Shown here: positions 58,101-64,000 of the stretch, one piece after another
How positions within the stretch are numbered: position 1 is the first letter of the stretch
Layout of the letters: each line of letters starts with the position of its first letter
From: Ciona savignyi
Lineage: Eukaryota; Chordata; Ascidiacea; Phlebobranchia; Cionidae
Direction: 5' to 3'
Assembly (NCBI GenBank): GCA_000149265.1
Contig: CH003267.1
Span: 742,202-806,201 of the forward strand
Length of the DNA stretch: 64,000 nt
Notes under the pieces: generated by a model
The model's input: the letters and a program-made list of their open reading frames with translations, nothing else
The model's database searches: none
What the model was told of the DNA's origin: nothing
Made by a program: the position numbers and the translations under genes

Positions 58101-61100
58101 CTCATTCAGTGAACACCGATGATTAGTTAAGGCTTCGGGAATCTATAATCGCTTAATAAGCAAGGGATTTTCCTCTGAAATTTTAATTTGCGATTAAGCT
58201 AAACCAATATATACAATCGTTCCCACTGTTTATCACCTCATTTCCAGATCAGGGCGCCACTGTGATAAGCTTATTGTATCCCCGGGTAGTTATTACCGTA
58301 GAACACCGTGTTGTAATTGCCAGTTTTCAGATTGAATATGGCTTAGGACAACGGGATAGAGTTCGCTGGCACTTTGTATGGAATTTTAGCGATCAATTAA
58401 GTCGGAACCCCGTATAATTGTCGTGGTTAGATTACAATAAACTTGACTTTAAGCTATGCCCGGTATTGCTATTTTGCGCCGAGAATAACAAATTACCGCC
58501 GTCCGGACCTCTTGCTGTGTGATGAAACAATTACAATCGCGCGTGCATATTTGAACATGCGGACCGCGAAATTGTGAAGATATCTTAGTCACGCGACGGC
58601 TGGGGTGTGTTGTTGCCGTTTATTGCCGCTCGTCCACTCAACGCCAATCGTAAACTGTCCACAGGAAACCGTGTTCTCCACTCAAACTCTAGGGTAAGGG
58701 TAGTATCCATAACCCGGTGTTAACCTGTCAATAATTACTATATTAGCGGGGAATAGTACCGGTTTATTAACTCAGCTTTGTAAACACTTACCGCGTATGT
58801 GCTGGTGATATGGCAGAGCGGTGACCGAGGGCGTATCGTCGTGTGTAGCTTGCAGATTCCAGCCTACCTTTGGACTGGGCTTGGTTCCCGCAGATGACGA
58901 TTGACCTCACGCATTCTTCACGATTTGTTAGCCTGCCCGGCGCGAACAATATTTATCCGACCCCGTGCGTTGCACTCTGCGAATATGATCGAAACTCTAT
59001 GAATCCCACCGCTATATCGGGCGGCCGAGCCGTATCAAATGGTTCTGGTTAAACTTATCCGAGTTCGCGGGAGTCCGGCCTCAGGATTGATGGATAGACC
59101 AACTGCCGAGCTGGAGATCATCTATTCACGCGATTTAATTGTGTTCATATTTAGAATTCGTACAAGTTGACTCATTGCCGATGTGCTTCTTCCCTGAACA
59201 GTGAACGCATTGTGGTAACCAAAGTCACGTGACAGTTCTACCGACACGCTCCTGTTTTAACCAATAACATTGATCTAGATTCGTATTTTATATATTTTTG
59301 GATATAGTTATGATAGCGGCGTAATTGCCACCTTCAAAACAGCATCAACATTTTAAGACACTTCAAGTTTGTTTATTTTTACCGTGGTTTGATGGTTGGA
59401 AGGCTTTTCTCAACTGTGGGAACGTTTAAACGTGTACTGTCGCACGGCTTATCGCGATTATCGGGCTATCGATTTAGTAATGAATGGAAATCAATGTTGA
59501 ATTCAGTTTAATTGGGTTCATGTTGCATGCTTGAAACTGACCGACTATTGATCGTCGCACTCGTTCCACATTGTCTATTAAAATCTCCACCCTTATAGAG
59601 ACGCGTGTGTTATGAAATGAGGCGATGTGAATTACCAGTTTGGTTGTGAACTATCGCGTGTCTTATGCGCCGTAAAATCTCCAGACTGGAGCCCTGTTTG
59701 GCTAATTTTGATGGCGGTACAAACATACCTGCCAGCCATTAGGCTTAGAATCACGGGTGGTCAGCGCAAGCCTATGAGCCGTAACTCGAACTAATGGCCC
59801 TAATTTTGAACGTTGCAGTGAACGAAAAATGAATGTTGTATATTTAGAATCCGTCTCGGAGCTGTTTCCTGGAATATGGATGTCGCACCGCACTCGAATA
59901 ATTTAAAGGTTAATTTTCTCGGTTTACACGGCCGAGGTCTCGGCCGAAATTGTGCAATATGTTTTGTATACAACACCTGTTTGCGGTTACGACCTCCGAC
60001 CTTTGTCAATTATGTTTATCCAACGGTCATTTGGCAAGCCACTGAAACCACAAGGTGGATTTCTAAGTCGCAACGGAAACGCGTCTTCTAAACAAACTAA
60101 TGGACGCAACCGGGATGTATATTGTTGTTGATACAAGCGACAGGTGATATGCACTGTCTCCGCCAGCAGTGTTTATGAATTTTGAATATCATCGCACCTC
60201 CACCCTACAGGGTCGCGTTGACACTCGATTTCTTGGCAGAGTGTTTAATTTGGGATCTCGATGTGATAAGACAATCGACGATAAGCCGCTCTCCAAAAAC
60301 CCCTGTGTTGACTCGATGGAGCGAAGACGCTCTTGCAGTTCGCAGTCTCCGGTAATCTTAACCACAGATGCCGAACTGTTTACCCAGAGTCGCCTTATAA
60401 CAAGCCCTGCTTGGTACTAAGGCTCAGTTGAGTTGAAGTTCTCTCTAGAACACACTAGTGTATGGAAGACAGACTAGCTCAGGTATATTCGAAACCTTAG
60501 ACGCTGAGCACACAATGATTTGTTTGTTCCCACCAACGGTTGTGTAAAGTTACAATTTCACTGCATTGATAGATTGCCCGGTATATCGCACTTGACGCAA
60601 TCACCATTAGGTGCGAGGTAGAGTATCATCCACAGGAGTGTCAGGCACGATGTTCCCTTCCTGCAAAGCGAGGAAATCGCTCGCGAGACGAATCTTCTCT
60701 CGTCGCTTTGTTTTCCTCACTCCCTGCTTTGCCTTTTTCTTCGCTCGCTCGCGGTCAATAGTTCACTGAACAAGGACGACGACTCGCCGAAACGAACGCA
60801 TTATTCGACTCTTGCTGGTCGCGGGCAACAGCCGCCCGTGGACAATGCGCGCTGAGAAGATCAGCATTATCAGAGTTAAACAAATTTGCGAGGACTATAT
60901 AGTATTCGATCAAATTTGAGTTATCAGTCAGGAAAATATAAGGTAAGGCTGTATGACACGGATTTATTAATAGCGTAGTCGGGCGAGCATGCGCTCGAGA
61001 GGTAAATACGTCGTCTTCGGGCCTGCGGTAGCCTTGTGCCCGCCGCCGATCTAAGACAGCATCGAAAGTCTATCCATCATACTTTGGTAATATATTTCAC

Positions 61101-64000
61101 TGCGGCCCAGTCGGTCACGTATATAGTTCAGTTAGTCACGTATAATTTCTAGTTTTCCCAGGTAGAAAACTGTTAATTAAGCAAATAGCTGACCGCCGTG
61201 CTTCATTCGTGTGTCTCCGTAGTTACCACGTAGGGACGATAGTCAAAGTTTTAAGATATCCGCGCGCTGGTTGGCAAAGTGCGGTCACCGACAAGGTAAT
61301 TACAGCAATAAGGGCCAGCCCTAGCGTGTTAGCCAGATCGTCAATCAACGTTAATTAGACGTTGCATCGTCTCCCTAATTCGGTTTCCACGTTAATACCA
61401 GAGAACGCAAGGTTAAATGAATATGAACCAACGATCGGTCTGTTTTAGTCTTAGTCATTCAGTCGATAAGCAGCACTCGAGTTTAGCGAACTTGAAAGAG
61501 TGTTATTAACGTTAATGACATGATATTTCCAGTTATCCACCGGTCTTGTTTAACTTCCAGACTGTGTACACGACATAGATTAGTTGACTTGCCCATCTGC
61601 AACGTACCCTGATCATCTTAGAGGATTTCAGCAAATAAATCGACGTATATTTGGATAACCACGCAAGTTACCAAGTCACCGTGTTGTCGTATAGAAGATG
61701 CCGTGTTTGCCTACTCGGATTACCATACACTAACACCAAGCACCTCTCCAAGTGAAACAAACATTTAGAGATGAATTTTAAAATACTAACCGTAAGTACA
61801 GTGTTGAAAAAACGGCGTTGTTTTTAGATCTTCGGGCGCTTTGATTTTTAAGTCTTACCGCATAGTATAATCACCTCAGTTCGACATCCAACACTCTTTT
61901 GTGGCGTGGATTTTCAAGAATGCACGTGCACGCTTGTAATGGGGGTCGATTGTCGCACAATGCGGAGTTAGTTATGACCCTTAGAACAAAAGGACGCCAG
62001 GCAGGCAGCGATCAAAGATTTTTCCGTTTGTTTTTGCAATTAGACGCGCTCCCACCTCCGCAGTTGCACCGCTGGCCGACGGCGAGTTCCAACTGCGTTC
62101 TCATTAGCGCTCATTGTATACATCCCCCATTGTAAGACCGACCGCTTTTCGGTCTCATTCGGTAAGTTGCTGCAGATGTAAACACACCCGACGCATTTCA
62201 ATACCCGAGACCCCTTAGAAAATGTAAACACAACCGGTGTCATCCGCGGGTCAAGAATCGACTTGATATCGCACCCGTCTCCACTTCCAAGACTCTGGTC
62301 CTTTGTGTTGGATAAGGATTTACCTTGACGAGACTGAATTGTTCCCATTTACGTTTTCAGTAATAATACTTAGCAAATTGTATTGCCGCTGTGTAAAACT
62401 CGCGTTTGCAACCCATCGTTTTGTGTAGAACTGGTTTGGAGTTGTACGCTTTCCAATGGAGTATCAATCCATCACCCTTGCACTGGCACGAGGTTGATTG
62501 TATTTGAAACATCTCCATGTACTATTCGCACAACTCTCGCATCCACTCATGGTTGTTCAACTTGTATCGGCGGCAGGTTTTAGCTGACGACGCCCACCCC
62601 GTGTGTACATTTAGCTATTGTCCTACGATAGGTTAACCGTAATTGATCACATTTCTCAATGGCCACGTCGCTGTCCTGGGAAGCTCGGTCAAGTGTTTTT
62701 TAAGCGTGTTCGGTGACGGCTGTGTGCGTTTCGTGAATCCTGACCAAATTCGGCTAAATCGGTCAACGGATAAAGGGATTTGGGTTAGCCCGAATAAAAG
62801 GAGGCGGTACCGAGAAGGAAGCGGTCTCGCAGCATCTGTCCATGGGCAGCCGACAAAGGACCGTGACCTCTGCTACCGCCGCCGAGGACTTTTGTTTTGG
62901 GGCTTGGATTAATTAAATGAAGAACCAGTCAACCTGGCCACTTCGCCGAAACCGTGCCAGGGCGAATTTCGATCTATAATTGATTACGTATCGTTACTTC
63001 TCGCACAAGGAACTAATGGTTGTTTTCGTTCAACTGTTCCGGGATTCGGTGTTACGACATTGTAAGCGATAATTAATGTTGATTTATGGCGCAAAGTTTA
63101 ATACAGCTCATAACACTGCCGCCGAACAATGGTCGCGTCGTCTGATATCAATGTCGCTTATTTCCGTACCTCGCAGTCGTCACGCTAATCTGCCAATGAA
63201 GGGAAATCTCGGAGAAGTCGAGAGCTACAATAGTTATAGCGCGTCAAGGTTTGGAGTTGCCTTCGCAGTCCACACAACTGTTCTTGGGAGTAAAATTCAT
63301 AAACCACGATTCTTTTTTTCACAGTTATTTATTTGTTGACGCTTGTCAGAATATACACGAACAGTACCGTGCGAGCACCCGCCAAAGACTAAGTTGCCCA
63401 TGACATACAGTATTGCTGTAATGTGGCCAAAATAACACATGAAATCACGTTTTTACATAATACTGTTAACGTGCTATTCGTACGGTTTATCTTGCTCACC
63501 TACTTGATTGAATTGTACAAGTGTTCGTCGACTCTTGTTTTTTGTTAAAGTGCTTCCACTCGGGTTAGTTTACACGTTGAAACTCAGTGGACTCGAACCG
63601 TTGCTACGCGAATCCGCAGTCGATGGGAAAGGGTGGCCATCGCTCTGCTATACCCGCATCTCCCAGCATAATAATGTGTAGTGCCACTATGTCGGCTCCC
63701 ATGCCTCAGCTCAGCATAGCCTGGCACGTCACGAGCCACTTACACACTGCGCTAAAGTCCTTGACGGCGCCGGTTTCGGGCTCGGAGTAAACTGTCCTCC
63801 CTTCGCCGCGTTCTCAGGCGCGAGACAGTCGACCCGCGTGAGAAATATCGCTTCGATTTCAAATCGACTCGGATTCATGTCGCTTATAACAAAATACCGT
63901 TGTCCGAGAGCTTAAATACGGCGTCATACACTACCAACAGAATAACGGACATTACCAACTGAAAGCAAAGTTGTGTTTGGCGGCTTCGGCTTTTCTGCAG
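52136..64000 (+). other. Probable large first intron of the PDZRN gene, part 2
   Basis: No gene recognised on either strand. The sequence is mixed in composition, with many AT-rich TAATTA/ATTAAT-type words set in GC-richer DNA, which would fit regulatory sequence but proves nothing. The open frames of 60-105 codons here overlap each other on both strands and show no family motifs. Confidence 0.4.
54253..54431 (+). other. Candidate orphan exon (weak)
   Basis: Between a possible acceptor (CGCTTGCAG) and a possible donor (GCGCAG|GTGAAG) one frame stays open and reads a Cys- and Tyr-containing stretch with GLYCEYFPYHHETKQC followed by NTRWQCSYS. It resembles part of an extracellular Cys-bearing domain, but I recognise no family. 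Frames on the other strand are also open, which weakens the case. Confidence 0.2.

Overview
The window reads as nuclear DNA of a tunicate close to Ciona. This is inferred from AT-rich sequence, short GT-AG introns, small intron-rich genes of animal families (SLC6, MOB3, PDZRN), and dense tRNA-derived SINEs and non-autonomous DNA elements. The species cannot be fixed from sequence alone.

1-17.18 kb is a tandem array of small secreted-peptide genes. Five complete two-exon copies lie on the + strand (starts at 2270, 5618, 7934, 13022 and 15582). A sixth, cut by the window edge, lies on the - strand at 1-74. Each complete copy encodes a 69-70 aa precursor: a signal peptide, a Tyr/Arg-rich stretch right after the predicted cleavage site, an acidic linker, and a C-terminus with an HxH motif ending in Trp. 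The gene units (about 1.3 kb) are interleaved with nine geneless units (about 1 kb each, the last truncated). The geneless units hold decayed pieces of the same DNA element that fills the next region. Both unit types share one promoter-like arm. I do not recognise the peptide family; it is the best candidate for something undescribed.

17.18-25.85 kb is a compound foldback-type repeat. It is built of about 330-bp monomers in alternating orientation, ends in a small hairpin terminus, and carries a solo LTR and an inverted SINE.

26.9-33.06 kb holds a complete 12-exon SLC6 transporter gene (563 aa deduced), with a hAT-type MITE and SINEs in its introns. 34.88-39.69 kb holds a complete 6-exon MOB3 gene (221 aa) with a 100-N assembly gap in intron 2. 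39.7-46.8 kb has no recognised gene: SINEs, hAT-like termini, a MITE with an 8-bp target duplication and short tandem duplications.

46,838-47,377 is the first coding exon of a PDZRN3/4-type RING E3 ligase (180 aa, open at the donor). The last 16.6 kb is visibly richer in G+C and nearly free of repeats. It has no exon I can assign and is most simply the large first intron of that gene. No functional link between the peptide array, the transporter, MOB3 and PDZRN is evident beyond adjacency.
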